Source: Burkholderia stagnalis (GTDB lineage Bacteria > Pseudomonadota > Gammaproteobacteria > Burkholderiales > Burkholderiaceae). From it: DNA of 64,000 nucleotides. Shown in pieces: positions 1-9,786 of this stretch. Location of the stretch: contig NZ_CADESW010000003.1 of the NCBI RefSeq assembly GCF_902830275.1, positions 186,001-250,000 on the forward strand. The letters are read 5' to 3'. The position numbers and the translations under genes are program-made. How positions within the stretch are numbered: position 1 is the stretch's first letter; each line of letters starts with the position of its first letter. The notes under the pieces were generated by a model that worked only from the letters and a program-made list of their open reading frames with translations, had not been told where the DNA came from and made no database searches.

Positions 1-79
1 ATACGCAGTACCCGCTCCGATTGAAGCCGGCACCGCGCAGCAGAAAAAGGTGGGGGAAGGAGAAAGGCGGGGGATCAGG

Positions 80-613
80 TCAGGGGCGATTCGATCGCGT
101 ACCGTCAGACGGCCGGGTCGTGTGCCTGAGCCGCGCCATGTGGCAAGCACTGACGTACTCGCCGTCGCGCAGCGCGAAGTCCGGCGAGGTTCCCTCGATC
201 CGGAATCCGTGCTTCTCGTACAGTGCGATCGCAGGCTGGTTGTCGGCGAACACCGTCAATTCGATCCGCGTGACGTTCAGCCAGTTTTCCGCCAGGTCGA
301 TCGCGGCGGCAAGCAGCCGGCTGCCGATGCCACGCCCGTGATGCGAGGCCTTGACCATCATCCCGAACCCCGCGACGTGGCTGCGGCGCGGATTCTGTTC
401 CGGATGAAGCCCGAGGTGGCCGACCACTTCGCCGTCGAGTTCGGCGACGAGGCTGAAGCCCCGCTCGCGAGCCGCCTCGAGGCGCTTCTGCCATTTCTCC
501 AGCGACGGAAACGGCGCCTGCAGCGTGTTCCTGTATACGTCGGGGTGCGCGACGATCTGCCGAATCGCGTCGATGTCGTGCGTCTCGCTGTGTCGGATCG
601 TGATGTTATTCAT
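80..613 (-). CDS. yhhY: GNAT amino-acid N-acetyltransferase, YhhY/AaaT-like
   Basis: The protein is 177 residues. It closely follows E. coli YhhY (AaaT), an acetyl-CoA-dependent acetyltransferase acting on free amino acids such as Phe and Met. Seen: an N-terminal ITIRHSETHDIDAIRQI segment, a central GEVVGHLGL strand, PRRSHVAGFGM, and the acetyl-CoA pyrophosphate loop HGRGIGSRLL. These are followed by RIELTVFADNQPAI and the C-terminal YEKHGFRIEGT typical of GNAT folds. The ATG at 613 matches the family start; the frame stays open upstream to 841, but that extension is arginine- and proline-rich and unlike the family. Function is inferred from family resemblance and the physiological substrate is unknown. 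Confidence 0.85.
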   Translation of the reverse strand: MNNITIRHSETHDIDAIRQIVAHPDVYRNTLQAPFPSLEKWQKRLEAARERGFSLVAELDGEVVGHLGLHPEQNPRRSHVAGFGMMVKASHHGRGIGSRLLAAAIDLAENWLNVTRIELTVFADNQPAIALYEKHGFRIEGTSPDFALRDGEYVSACHMARLRHTTRPSDGTRSNRP

Positions 614-944
614 ATCGTGGCGAAGTGGCATGCGGACGCGCCCGCGTCGGGCGTCGCCCGGCATGCGAGGGAAAAACGTCGAGATTATCCGAATTGGCCG
701 ATCCGGACAGGGGCGCGCGCGGCCATTTCTGACGCAGTGCGTCATCGGCTGCGGGCAACACCTCGGCAGGCCGTCCGGGCCGCCCGGCCGGCGCCCAACC
801 ATCAGACGGATCGCCGGTACCGCCCTCATTTCGCAGCGCACGAAAATGTCCGTGTTTGACGCCGGTTCGCGTTAAACTCCGTCAAGCTGTTTGCTAAAAC
901 GACATCTTCGCCTTAATGGCACATACGACACGAGGATAGGTTCG
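614..944. other. Intergenic region between divergent genes
   Basis: This 331-bp gap separates the minus-strand acetyltransferase from a plus-strand small gene. It must hold both promoters. I see no convincing -35/-10 pair, long inverted repeat or RNA-like structure in it. Confidence 0.4.
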
Positions 945-1214
945 ATGCGCACTTCCGGCTCATCCGGGGCAATGACCCTGCTCACCGAACACGACCCGGC
1001 CGACGGCCGCGAACTGCGTTCGTTGCGACTCGAGGCGACGGGCGACGGCAAAAGCGTGCTGCTGATCGAAATCGACGAGCGTAAGCCCGGCATTCATCGC
1101 GAGATCCGCTACGAGATCACGCCCGCCGAGCTGATCGCCGCAATCCGCTCGCACGGCGCCGAACTGCCCGGCGAGAACCACGGCGCGGCGTCGCTCGCGC
1201 GCAGCTCCTCCTGA
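945..1214 (+). CDS. Small conserved-looking protein of unknown function
   Basis: Eighty-nine residues, cytoplasmic, with no signal peptide or membrane segment. The ATG at 945 is preceded by a GAGGATAGG ribosome-binding sequence about 4 bases upstream, which decides the start. The middle shows alternating strands (ELRSLRLEATGDGKSVLLIEIDE) and a short helix (PAELIAAIRSHGAEL), suggesting a small folded domain. Third-position GC is strong, as expected of a real gene here. I do not recognise the family. Confidence 0.7.
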   Translation: MRTSGSSGAMTLLTEHDPADGRELRSLRLEATGDGKSVLLIEIDERKPGIHREIRYEITPAELIAAIRSHGAELPGENHGAASLARSSS

Positions 1215-1346
1215 TCCCGTCCGACCGGTGAGCCGCGCACGCCGCGCCGGCTCACCCTCGCATCCACGTCCCGCCGCTGTCTTGAAAATGGCCGATAATC
1301 GGCCCATCCAGCGCTTTCCGCGCGTTCCCCTTTTCGGACAGCCGTC

Positions 1347-2339
1347 ATGCTCCGTGACCTCGTCGCCCAGTACGGGCCGCTTCTCGTCTTCGCCAACGTG
1401 CTGGCCGCCGCGGTCGGGTTGCCCGTGCCGGCGATGCCGACGCTCGTGCTGTTCGGCGCGATGGCGATGCTGCATCCGGAGATGATCGGCTCGCAGCTCG
1501 TCACGGTGCTCGCGCTGTCGGTGCTCGGCGCGCTGATCGGCGATACGGTCTGGTACGTCGCCGGGCGCCGCTACGGCGGCACGACGCTTAAGACGATCTG
1601 CCGACTGTCGCTATCGCGCGACAGTTGCGTGCGGAAAACCGAGCGGTTCTTCGGCCGCTACGGCGTGCGCGTGCTCGCCGTCGCGCGCTTCATTCCGGGG
1701 TTGTCGCTCGTGTCGGTGCCGATGGCGGGCGCGCTCGGCACGCGCTACCGAACGTTCGCCGGCTACGATGCGCTCGGCGCCGCGCTGTGGACGATCTGCG
1801 GGCTGCTCGTGGGGCTCGTGTTCTACCGGCAGATCGACTGGCTGTTCGCCGGCGCGAGCCGGCTCGGCCATGCGGTGCTGTTCGTGATCGCCGTGCTGCT
1901 CGGCATGTATGCGGCCGTGCGCTGGATGCGCCGCCGCGCGCTGATCCGCCAGCTCGCGAATGCGCGGATCGGCGTCGACGAGCTCGAAGCGCTGCTGCGC
2001 GACCCGATCGCGCCGGTGATCCTCGACGTGCGTTCCGAAGAACACCGCAAGCTCGACCCGTTCGCGATTCCCGGCGCGCAGTTCGCCGACGATCGTCACG
2101 TCGGCGACATCGTTGCGCGCTACCCGCTCACGCAGAAGTTCGTCGTGTACTGCTCGTGCCCGAACGAGGTGTCGGCCGCGCTGATGGCGAAGCGCCTGAC
2201 CGACGCGGGCTTCCCCCATGCGCTCGCGCTGCGCGGCGGCCTCGACGCGTGGCGCGACACGGGCCGCCAGCTGACGTCGCTCGCCGGCGACACGCCCGCC
2301 GCGAACGACCCGGTCGGCGGGCTGCACAAGCCGGCCTGA
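1347..2339 (+). CDS. DedA-family membrane protein fused to a rhodanese domain
   Basis: The protein is 330 residues. Residues 1-200 form a DedA/SNARE-associated (PF09335) domain with several membrane segments and the family pattern VARFIPGLSLVSVPMAG around residue 112. Residues about 205-310 form a rhodanese-like domain with LDVRS and the active-site loop YCSCPNEVS (candidate catalytic Cys269 or Cys271), ending in LRGGLDAW. DedA proteins act in membrane homeostasis as lipid or proton-coupled carriers. Rhodaneses transfer sulfane sulfur or sense redox state. The fusion is known in proteobacteria, but its role is not settled. It stands as a single-gene unit converging on oprD. Confidence 0.85.
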   Translation: MLRDLVAQYGPLLVFANVLAAAVGLPVPAMPTLVLFGAMAMLHPEMIGSQLVTVLALSVLGALIGDTVWYVAGRRYGGTTLKTICRLSLSRDSCVRKTERFFGRYGVRVLAVARFIPGLSLVSVPMAGALGTRYRTFAGYDALGAALWTICGLLVGLVFYRQIDWLFAGASRLGHAVLFVIAVLLGMYAAVRWMRRRALIRQLANARIGVDELEALLRDPIAPVILDVRSEEHRKLDPFAIPGAQFADDRHVGDIVARYPLTQKFVVYCSCPNEVSAALMAKRLTDAGFPHALALRGGLDAWRDTGRQLTSLAGDTPAANDPVGGLHKPA

Positions 2340-2355
2340 GCGCCGGCTTCGCGCT

Positions 2356-2375
2356 GCGCGCCGCAACCGGCGCGC
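2356..2375. terminator. GC-rich hairpin between convergent genes
   Basis: Arms GCGCGCCG and CGGCGCGC, 8 bp each with a 4-nt loop, lie between the convergent stops of the DedA-rhodanese gene and oprD. There is no clear U-tract, so termination is only suggested. Confidence 0.3.
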
Positions 2376-2397
2376 GCCGCTTCGTCGAACCTTCCGC

Positions 2398-3858
2398 TCA
2401 GAACGCCTTCACCGGCACGTTCACGACCAGACGGTATTCGCGGTTCGTCGCATCCGAAGAGTGCGTCGAGCCGACGTGCCACATCGCGATGAAGGTAACC
2501 TTCGTGTCCTTCAGCTTGCCGCTCTGGAACGTGTACGACGGGATGAAGCCGAACTCGTGGTGACGGCCCTGCACCGGCGCGCCGTTGACCCAGTAGATGC
2601 TCGACTTGGTCGGATCCTGCGACGCCATCTTGCCGCCGTCCGCCCCCCAGCCCGTCACGCCCCACACCATCGCCTTGAAGCCCGGCAGGCCCGCGTCCTT
2701 GCCGTAGAACGTGTAGCGCAGCTGCAGCGACTTTTCGTGCGGCGCGTTGTAGTCGACGTCCATCGAGTTCGCGAGGAAGATGCCGTTCGTCTCGTTCAGG
2801 TAGTCGAAGAACTGGTCGCCGAGCACCTCCTGGTAGCCGAGCAGCAGCTCGTGCGGGCCGTGCTGCGCGGCCAGCGACAGGCTGTACGCGTTGCTGTTGA
2901 TCTCGCCCTGGCGCTTGTCGCCCGTGTCGTGCGTCGAGTAGATGTTCGCGAAGCCCGTCCACTTGACCGTCTTCGGGCTGCCGATGCTGTGCTTGATCGA
3001 CGCGTAGTACTGGCGCCACACGTCGTCCGCCTGGTTCGCGTACAGCGCGACCTCGCCGTCCGGCGAGTAGTCCCACGTGCCGCCGGCGTAGGTCAGCCGG
3101 TCGATGCGCGTGCCGCCGTACTGGCTCGTCAGGTTGGTCAGCGTCGTGTGGCCGCGCGCGTCGGTCTTCGTGAAGCTGCCCGCCTCGAGCATCACGTTCT
3201 TGAATTCGTTGCTGACGAGCGTCGCGCCGAGGAACGTCGGCGGCAGTGCACGGTTGTCGTGCTGTTCCATGAACGGGTTGTCGACGGCCTGCAGACCGTA
3301 CTTGACCACCGTGTTCGAGATCCGCGCCTTCACGTCGTAGATGCCCGGATACGCCCACGCGAGCTGGTTCGAGCCGCCGCCGCCCTTCGCGATGTGCACC
3401 ATGTTGCCGCCGCCCTTGCCGCCGTCGAGCTTCAACGCCGCATACACCGATGCATCGACGCCGAAGCCGATCAGGCCTTGCGTGAAGCCCGACTCGTAGT
3501 TCGCCATCGCGCCCTGGACCCACGCATGGCGGTGCGGCCCGCCCTTGTTGTCGAGCACGTCCGCGTAGTTGCGGAACAGGAAGTTCAGATGGCTGTCGGC
3601 GATGAAGCCGTTCGACTTCGACTGCGCCGACGGCTCGTCCGGCGGCGTGACGGCCTGCGTGGCCTCGGCGTTGATGATCGCGTTCGGCGTCGAGGCCTGC
3701 GCGACCGTCGCACCCGGTGCGGCTTGCGCCACCGTCAGCGGCGCGGGAGCCGCGTCGTCCGCGTAAGCCATGCCCGTCAGCGAGACGCCGGCCAGTGCCG
3801 GGAGTCCCCACGCAAGCAGCATCTTCGATGTCGTTCCGATCGTCCTGTATTTAGTCAT
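2398..3858 (-). CDS. OprD-family outer-membrane porin
   Basis: The protein is 486 residues. A signal peptide of about 30 residues (hydrophobic LLAWGLPALAGVSLTGMAYA) is followed by a long beta-rich chain with many aromatic-ended strands. It ends in a C-terminal Phe (NVPVKAF), the outer-membrane beta-barrel signature. Motifs such as GFIADSHLNFLFRNY and GTRIDRLTYAGGTWDY are typical of OprD (PF03573) substrate-specific channels for basic amino acids, peptides or aromatic acids. It lies 160 bp downstream of oppF on the same strand, so it is probably the outer-membrane entry for the peptide permease. The start at 3858 gives a normal signal peptide. Confidence 0.85.
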   Translation of the reverse strand: MTKYRTIGTTSKMLLAWGLPALAGVSLTGMAYADDAAPAPLTVAQAAPGATVAQASTPNAIINAEATQAVTPPDEPSAQSKSNGFIADSHLNFLFRNYADVLDNKGGPHRHAWVQGAMANYESGFTQGLIGFGVDASVYAALKLDGGKGGGNMVHIAKGGGGSNQLAWAYPGIYDVKARISNTVVKYGLQAVDNPFMEQHDNRALPPTFLGATLVSNEFKNVMLEAGSFTKTDARGHTTLTNLTSQYGGTRIDRLTYAGGTWDYSPDGEVALYANQADDVWRQYYASIKHSIGSPKTVKWTGFANIYSTHDTGDKRQGEINSNAYSLSLAAQHGPHELLLGYQEVLGDQFFDYLNETNGIFLANSMDVDYNAPHEKSLQLRYTFYGKDAGLPGFKAMVWGVTGWGADGGKMASQDPTKSSIYWVNGAPVQGRHHEFGFIPSYTFQSGKLKDTKVTFIAMWHVGSTHSSDATNREYRLVVNVPVKAF

Positions 3859-3952
3859 CGTGGTTCTCTTCTTGTGTTGATGTCGTCTGCGCCGGTCGCG
3901 ATCCGCTCCCGGTCCCACCCCGGCGCGCCCGGCTAAGGACGCGCCTGTACCC

Positions 3953-3977
3953 GCGGCGCGAAGATCTTTCGCGCCGC
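3953..3977 (-). terminator. Perfect 10-bp hairpin between oppF and oprD
   Basis: Arms GCGGCGCGAA and TTCGCGCCGC enclose a 5-nt loop in the 160-bp oppF-oprD gap. No U-tract follows on either strand. It could be an attenuator, an mRNA-processing site or a weak terminator that separates porin expression from the permease. Confidence 0.4.
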
Positions 3978-4018
3978 ACCTGCCCCTGTCGACCTGCCTG
4001 CTTGTTTATCCGGGTATG

Positions 4019-5031
<1,013 letters not shown>

Positions 5032-5035
<4 letters not shown>

Positions 5036-6024
5036 CGCAGCCCTCCGGTCAGTTCCGCCACCGGCCGGTGGCATGCACGCACCGCGCCGCCGGCGCCGTA
5101 CGCTTCGAGCGCGGGACGCGCGTTGCCGCAGCGGCCCTCCGCATACGCGCAGCGTTTCGCGAACGCGCAGCCGGCGGGCGCGGTGCCCGGCATCGGCGGG
5201 TTGCCCGGAATCGCGACGAGCGGCGCATCGACGGCGTCGGTCAGGCGCGGCAGCGCGTTGAGCAGGCCGATCGTGTACGGATGCGACGGCGCCGCGAAGA
5301 TCGAATCGGCCGGCGCGTATTCGACGGTGCGGCCCGCATACATGACCATCACGTCGTCGGCGAGGCCTGCGACCACGCCCATGTCGTGCGTGATCAGCAC
5401 GATCGCGGTGCCGCGCTCGCGGTTCAGCTCGCGCAGCAGGTCGATGATCTGCGCCTGCACGGTCACGTCGAGCGCGGTGGTCGGCTCGTCGGCGATCAGG
5501 ATTTCCGGCTCGGACAGCAGCGCCATCGCGATCATCACGCGCTGCCGCATGCCGCCCGAGAACTCGTGCGGATACATGCGGATGCGGCGGGCTGCGTCGG
5601 GAATGCGCACCGATTCGAGCGCCTCGATCGCGCGCCTGGTCGCCTCCTTGCGCGACAGCTTGCGATGCAGCTGCAGCGTTTCGGTCATCTGCCGCTCGAT
5701 CGTCAGGAACGGGTTGAGCGACGTCATCGGATCCTGGAAGATCATCGCGATCCGGTCGCCGCGCACCGCGTTCAGCGCGCGCGTATTCATCGCGAGCAGG
5801 TTCTCGCCGCGATAGCGCGCCTCGCCGCTCGTCGTGCCGTTGCCGGCGAGCAGGCCGAGCAGCGCCATCACGGTCTGGCTCTTGCCCGAGCCCGATTCGC
5901 CGACGATGCCGAGCGTCTTGCCGGCTTCGAGGGAGAACGACACGCCGCTCACGGCGTCGATCGGCGGCGCATCCTTGCGCGTGAAGCGCACGCCGAGATT
6001 GTCGACTTCGAGTAGTGCAGTCAT
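5032..6024 (-). CDS. oppD: Oligopeptide ABC transporter ATP-binding protein OppD
   Basis: The protein is 330 residues, the first ATPase of the importer. Seen: Walker A GESGSGKSQTV, MIFQDPMTSLNPFL, signature SGGMRQRVMIAMALL, Walker B ILIADEPTTALD, switch LITHDMGVV and the C-terminal SHPYTIGLLNALPRL plus CAFAKRCAYAEGRC region typical of OppD/DppD. The ATG at 6024 has a strong GGCGGAGG ribosome-binding site. A 105-bp gap with a G7/C7 hairpin separates it from oppC, the only sizeable gap inside the permease block, so it may need this strong site for separate initiation. Confidence 0.92.
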
Positions 6025-6076
6025 GTCAGCCTCCGCCGGGCCGCTACGCACTTCGATGGAAGCGCCTGGGGGAGAC

Positions 6077-6095
6077 GGGGGGGCTGCGCCCCCCC
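6077..6095. repeat. G7/C7 hairpin in the oppC-oppD gap
   Basis: Seven G residues, a CTGCG loop and seven C residues form a perfect stem in the oppC-oppD spacer. It is followed by GAGCGAACGAAGCGAG, which looks like a dispersed intergenic element. The homopolymeric stem is slippage-prone. Confidence 0.5.
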
Positions 6096-6129
6096 GAGCG
6101 AACGAAGCGAGTGTGGGAGTCGTTTCATC

Positions 6130-7032
6130 TCAGCGATCCTTCGGGTCGAGCGCGTCACGCAGGCCGTCGCCGACGAAGTTCACGCAGTAGAGCGTCACGC
6201 ACAGCATGACGGCCGGGGCCAGCAGCAGCCACGGCATCGATTCGAGTTTCTGCGCGCCGTCCTGGATCAGCACGCCCCAGCTCGTCATCGGCTCCTGCAC
6301 GCCGAGGCCGAGGAACGACAGCACCGATTCGGTCAGCACGATGTTCGGCACCGACACGGTCGCGTACACGACGACCACGCCGAGCAGGTTCGGCACGACG
6401 TGGCGCAGCACGATCGACGCCGGCGACACGCCGATCGCGCGTGCCGCATCGACGAATTCGCGGTTGCGCAGCGACAGCGTCTGGCCGCGCACGACGCGCG
6501 CCATGTCGATCCACGAAAACGCGCTGATGGTCAGCACGACGAGCATGAACGAGCGGCCGAACAGGGTCATCATCAGGATCGCGATCAGCAGGTACGGGAT
6601 CGCGTACATCATGTCGACGATGCGCATCATCACGGCGTCCACGCGGCCGCCCGCGAAGCCCGCGGTCGCGCCCCACGCGACGCCGAACAGGCCCGACACG
6701 AGCGTGCCGAGCAGGCCGACCTCGATCGACACGCGGCCGCCGATCAGCGTGCGCACGAGCAGGTCGCGGCCGAGCTCGTCGGTGCCGAACCAGTGCTGGT
6801 TCGCCCAGGTCGGCGCGAGGCTGATCGAGCCCCAGTCGCTGGCGGACGGATCGGCCGCGAGCAGCCACGGGCCGGCGAAGCACGCGAGCGTGATCAGCAC
6901 GAGCAGCACGAGGCTCAGCACCGCCGCGCGGTTATGCAGGAAACGGGAGAGGGCCAGCGCGAGCGGCGAGCGCGAGCGCGGCGGCGCGTCGGCCTGCGCG
7001 GGCAGGCTGACGACGGGAGTAGTCGGAGTCAT
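6130..7032 (-). CDS. oppC: Oligopeptide ABC transporter permease OppC
   Basis: The protein is 300 residues and a membrane permease. After a short cytoplasmic N-terminus comes a first membrane helix (AAVLSLVLLVLITLACFAGP). Then come the periplasmic NQHWFGTDELGRDLLVRTL motif diagnostic of OppC/DppC and further helices. The EAA-type coupling loop is DAARAIGVSPASIVLRHVVPN. The start at 7032 gives the usual OppC N-terminus and lies 13 bp past the oppB stop. It forms the heterodimeric channel with OppB. Confidence 0.92.
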   Translation of the reverse strand: MTPTTPVVSLPAQADAPPRSRSPLALALSRFLHNRAAVLSLVLLVLITLACFAGPWLLAADPSASDWGSISLAPTWANQHWFGTDELGRDLLVRTLIGGRVSIEVGLLGTLVSGLFGVAWGATAGFAGGRVDAVMMRIVDMMYAIPYLLIAILMMTLFGRSFMLVVLTISAFSWIDMARVVRGQTLSLRNREFVDAARAIGVSPASIVLRHVVPNLLGVVVVYATVSVPNIVLTESVLSFLGLGVQEPMTSWGVLIQDGAQKLESMPWLLLAPAVMLCVTLYCVNFVGDGLRDALDPKDR

Positions 7033-7045
7033 CGCTGTGCCTCGC

Positions 7046-7984
7046 TCAATAACGGATCCGCGGATCGAGCCACGCATACGCGAGGTCGACCAGCAGGTTG
7101 AACAGCACCGCGCAGACGGTCGTCAGCACGACGAGGCCGAGCACCAGCGTGTAGTCGCGGTTGATCGCGCCGTTCACGACGAGCTGCCCGAGCCCCGGCA
7201 GCGCGAACACCGATTCGGTGACGACCGCCGCCGTGATCGACGTGATGCAGACCGTGCCGAACAGCGACACGACCGGCATCAGCGCGGGCTTGAGCGCGTG
7301 GCGCAGCACGATCGTCGAGCCCGGCAGGCCCTTCGCGCGCGCGGTGCGGATGAAGTTGCTCGACAGCGTCTCGATCATCGAGCCGCGCATCACGCGGGCG
7401 AGCAGCGACACGTTGATGAAGGTGAGCAGCACGATCGGCAGCAGCCGGTACTGCCAGCCACCGTCGCCCCAGCCGCCCGCCGGCAGCCAGCCGTTGCCGG
7501 CCGACGTCTTCAGCAGGATCGCGAAGATCCACACGAGCACCGGGCCGAGCACGAACGGCGGCACGACGTTGCCGAAGTTGCCGAGCAGCATCACGAAGCG
7601 GTCGACGATGCTGTCGCGGCGCACCGCCGCGACGGTGCCGAGCAGCACGCCGAGCCCGATCGAGATCGGAATCGAGATGCCGCCCACGCCGATGCTCACC
7701 GGCAGCGCCTTCTTCACGAGATCGTTCACCGACCAGTCGACATAGCGGAACGACGGGCCGAGATCGCCGTGCACCAGCGCGTCCAGGTAGAGCAGGTACT
7801 GCTTCCACAGCGGCTCGTCGAGGTGGTACTTCGCGTTCAGGTTCGCGAGCGTCGCGGCGGACAACTGCTTTTCCGTATCGAACGGTCCGCCCGGCGTGAA
7901 ATGCAGCAGCAGGTAGCAGACGGTGACGACCGCGAGGATCGTCGGCACCGCCCACAACGTGCGTCTCAAAGCGTAGGCCAGCAT
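7046..7984 (-). CDS. oppB: Oligopeptide ABC transporter permease OppB
   Basis: The protein is 312 residues with about six membrane helices. It follows enteric OppB closely: MLAYALRRTLWAVPTI at the N-terminus, TPGGPFDTEK, KYHLDEPLWKQYLLY, GDLGPSFRY, the coupling loop FIRTARAKGLPGSTIVLRHALK, GQLVVNGAINRDYTLV, and the terminal AWLDPRIRY. This similarity is the main reason for naming the operon opp rather than dpp. It sits 11 bp downstream of oppA in the same transcription unit. Confidence 0.92.
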   Translation of the reverse strand: MLAYALRRTLWAVPTILAVVTVCYLLLHFTPGGPFDTEKQLSAATLANLNAKYHLDEPLWKQYLLYLDALVHGDLGPSFRYVDWSVNDLVKKALPVSIGVGGISIPISIGLGVLLGTVAAVRRDSIVDRFVMLLGNFGNVVPPFVLGPVLVWIFAILLKTSAGNGWLPAGGWGDGGWQYRLLPIVLLTFINVSLLARVMRGSMIETLSSNFIRTARAKGLPGSTIVLRHALKPALMPVVSLFGTVCITSITAAVVTESVFALPGLGQLVVNGAINRDYTLVLGLVVLTTVCAVLFNLLVDLAYAWLDPRIRY

Positions 7985-7995
7985 GATCGCTCCGC

Positions 7996-9609
7996 TCAGT
8001 GCTTGATCAGGTACATGTCCTGCGAAGCACGCATGTCGATCACGTTCTTCAGCGAGTAGCCGCCGACGTAAGGCTTGACAAGGCGGTCGGCCGAGTACTG
8101 GAACAGCGGCACCATCGGCGTGTCGTTCAGCGCGAGGTCGTGCGCCTGCGTGAGCAGCGCGGCGCGCGCCTTGTCGTCGAGCTTCTGGTTGCCTTCGTCG
8201 ACGAGCGCGTCGGCCTGCTTGTTGCAGTAGCCGACGGTGTTCTGCGAGCTGCCGCAGCGCAGCAGGTCGAAGAACGTCATCGCGTCGTTGTAGTCGGCGA
8301 ACCAGCCGTCGCGCGCGATCTGCACCTTGCCGTCATGCCGGTCCTTCATCAGCACCTTGAACTCGACGTTCTCGAGCTTCGTGTCGACGCCGAGCTTCGT
8401 GCGCCATTCCGACGCGGTGAACAGCGCGACCTTCTTGTGCAGGTCGTTGGTGTTGTACGTCAGCGTGAACGACAGCGGCTTCGCGTCCGAGTAGCCGGCC
8501 TGCTTCAGCAGGTTCTTCGCGTAGTCGACGCGCTTGGCCATCGGCCACGACGCCCATTCCGGCGTGAACGACTGCACGCCCTTCGTGCCGTTCGGCATCA
8601 GCCCGTACATCGGCTTCTCGCCGGCCTGCGTGAGCTTCGTGGTCAGCACGTCGCGATCGACGACCATCGACAGGGCCTGGCGCACGCGCTTGTCCTTCAG
8701 CGCCGGATCGCTGTTGTTCAGGTAGTAGTAGTACGTCGCGAGCTGCAGGCCCTGGCGCAGTTCGCCGCCGAACTGCTTGCTGACCTGCTGGAAGATGCCC
8801 GACGGAATCGAGTAGCTGTAGTCGATCTGGCCGGCCTGGTACATGCGCATCGCCGTTTCGTCGCTCTCGATCGGCAGGTACGTCACCTTGTTGATCACGA
8901 CCTTCGGCGCGTTCCAGTACTTCGCGTCCTTCGTGATCACGATGCGGTTGTTCGGCTGCCAGTCGACGAGCTGGTACGCGCCGTTGCTGACGATGTTGCC
9001 CGGGCGCGTCCATGCGTCGCCGAACTTCGCCACCGTGTCCTTGTTCACCGGCGCGAGCGGCGCCATCGCGGTCAGTTCCGGGAAGAACGCGACCGGCACG
9101 TCGGTCGACACCTCGAGCGTGTACGGATCGACCGCGCGCACGCCGAGCGTCGACGGCGCGGCCTTGCCGGCGATGATCTGCTTCGAGCTCTTCACGAACT
9201 CGACGAGGATCGTGTACTTCGAGCCCGTCTTCGGATCGACGAGGCGCTGCCACGCATAGACGAAATCGGCCGCGGTCACCGGCTGGCCGTTGCTCCACTT
9301 CGCATCGCGGCGCAGCTTGAAGAGCCACGTTTGCGGCGTCTTGCGCTCCCACGACTGCGCGACGCCCGGCACGACCTGGCCGGCCGCGTCGATGCGCGCG
9401 AGCCCTTCGAACAGGTCGAGGCCGATCGTGTTGCCCGTCCACGACTCGATGTGCGCGGGATCGAGCGATTCGACTTCGGCGGGCACCTGACGCGTCAGGT
9501 CCTGCTGCGCGGCGAGCGCGACGTTCGACGGGACGGTAACGGCGGATGCGGTTTGCGTCGACAGGGCGAGCGCGGCCAGCACGGCCGACATGGCATGCAA
9601 GGATTTCAT
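7996..9609 (-). CDS. oppA: Periplasmic oligopeptide-binding protein OppA
   Basis: The protein is 537 residues, of the SBP_bac_5 family. It has a cleavable signal peptide (MKSLHAMSAVLAALALSTQTASA) with no lipobox, so it should be soluble in the periplasm. Family features: PAEVESLDPAHIES near the N-terminus, the RRDAKWSNGQPVTAADFVYAWQRL segment, KDKRVRQALSMVVDRDVL and DGWFADYNDAMTFFDLL. It is first in the minus-strand oppABCDF unit, so it is expected to be the most abundant product. Its long length fits MppA/OppA rather than the shorter DppA. Confidence 0.9.
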   Translation of the reverse strand: MKSLHAMSAVLAALALSTQTASAVTVPSNVALAAQQDLTRQVPAEVESLDPAHIESWTGNTIGLDLFEGLARIDAAGQVVPGVAQSWERKTPQTWLFKLRRDAKWSNGQPVTAADFVYAWQRLVDPKTGSKYTILVEFVKSSKQIIAGKAAPSTLGVRAVDPYTLEVSTDVPVAFFPELTAMAPLAPVNKDTVAKFGDAWTRPGNIVSNGAYQLVDWQPNNRIVITKDAKYWNAPKVVINKVTYLPIESDETAMRMYQAGQIDYSYSIPSGIFQQVSKQFGGELRQGLQLATYYYYLNNSDPALKDKRVRQALSMVVDRDVLTTKLTQAGEKPMYGLMPNGTKGVQSFTPEWASWPMAKRVDYAKNLLKQAGYSDAKPLSFTLTYNTNDLHKKVALFTASEWRTKLGVDTKLENVEFKVLMKDRHDGKVQIARDGWFADYNDAMTFFDLLRCGSSQNTVGYCNKQADALVDEGNQKLDDKARAALLTQAHDLALNDTPMVPLFQYSADRLVKPYVGGYSLKNVIDMRASQDMYLIKH

Positions 9610-9786
9610 CGTGACAGTTCAGTGTGGTTGTGCGGTGCGTGTGGCGCGGCGGGACGCCGCGGTTACGCGAGGAACGCTGCAGAACGCAGCGATCGGGGAG
9701 GCCCGTGAATCTCGTATCTCATCTTAGTATTCCTTACGTTCCTTTCGACAGATAATCCGTCGCTGGAACGAAGGAATATCCGTGCG
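9610..9786 (-). promoter_or_regulatory. Leader between the XRE-cupin regulator and oppA
   Basis: This 177-bp spacer carries the probable opp promoter on the minus strand. It is distinctly AT-richer than its surroundings around 9715-9780. I cannot assign a -35/-10 pair with confidence. It is the likely place for binding by the adjacent regulator. Confidence 0.35.
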
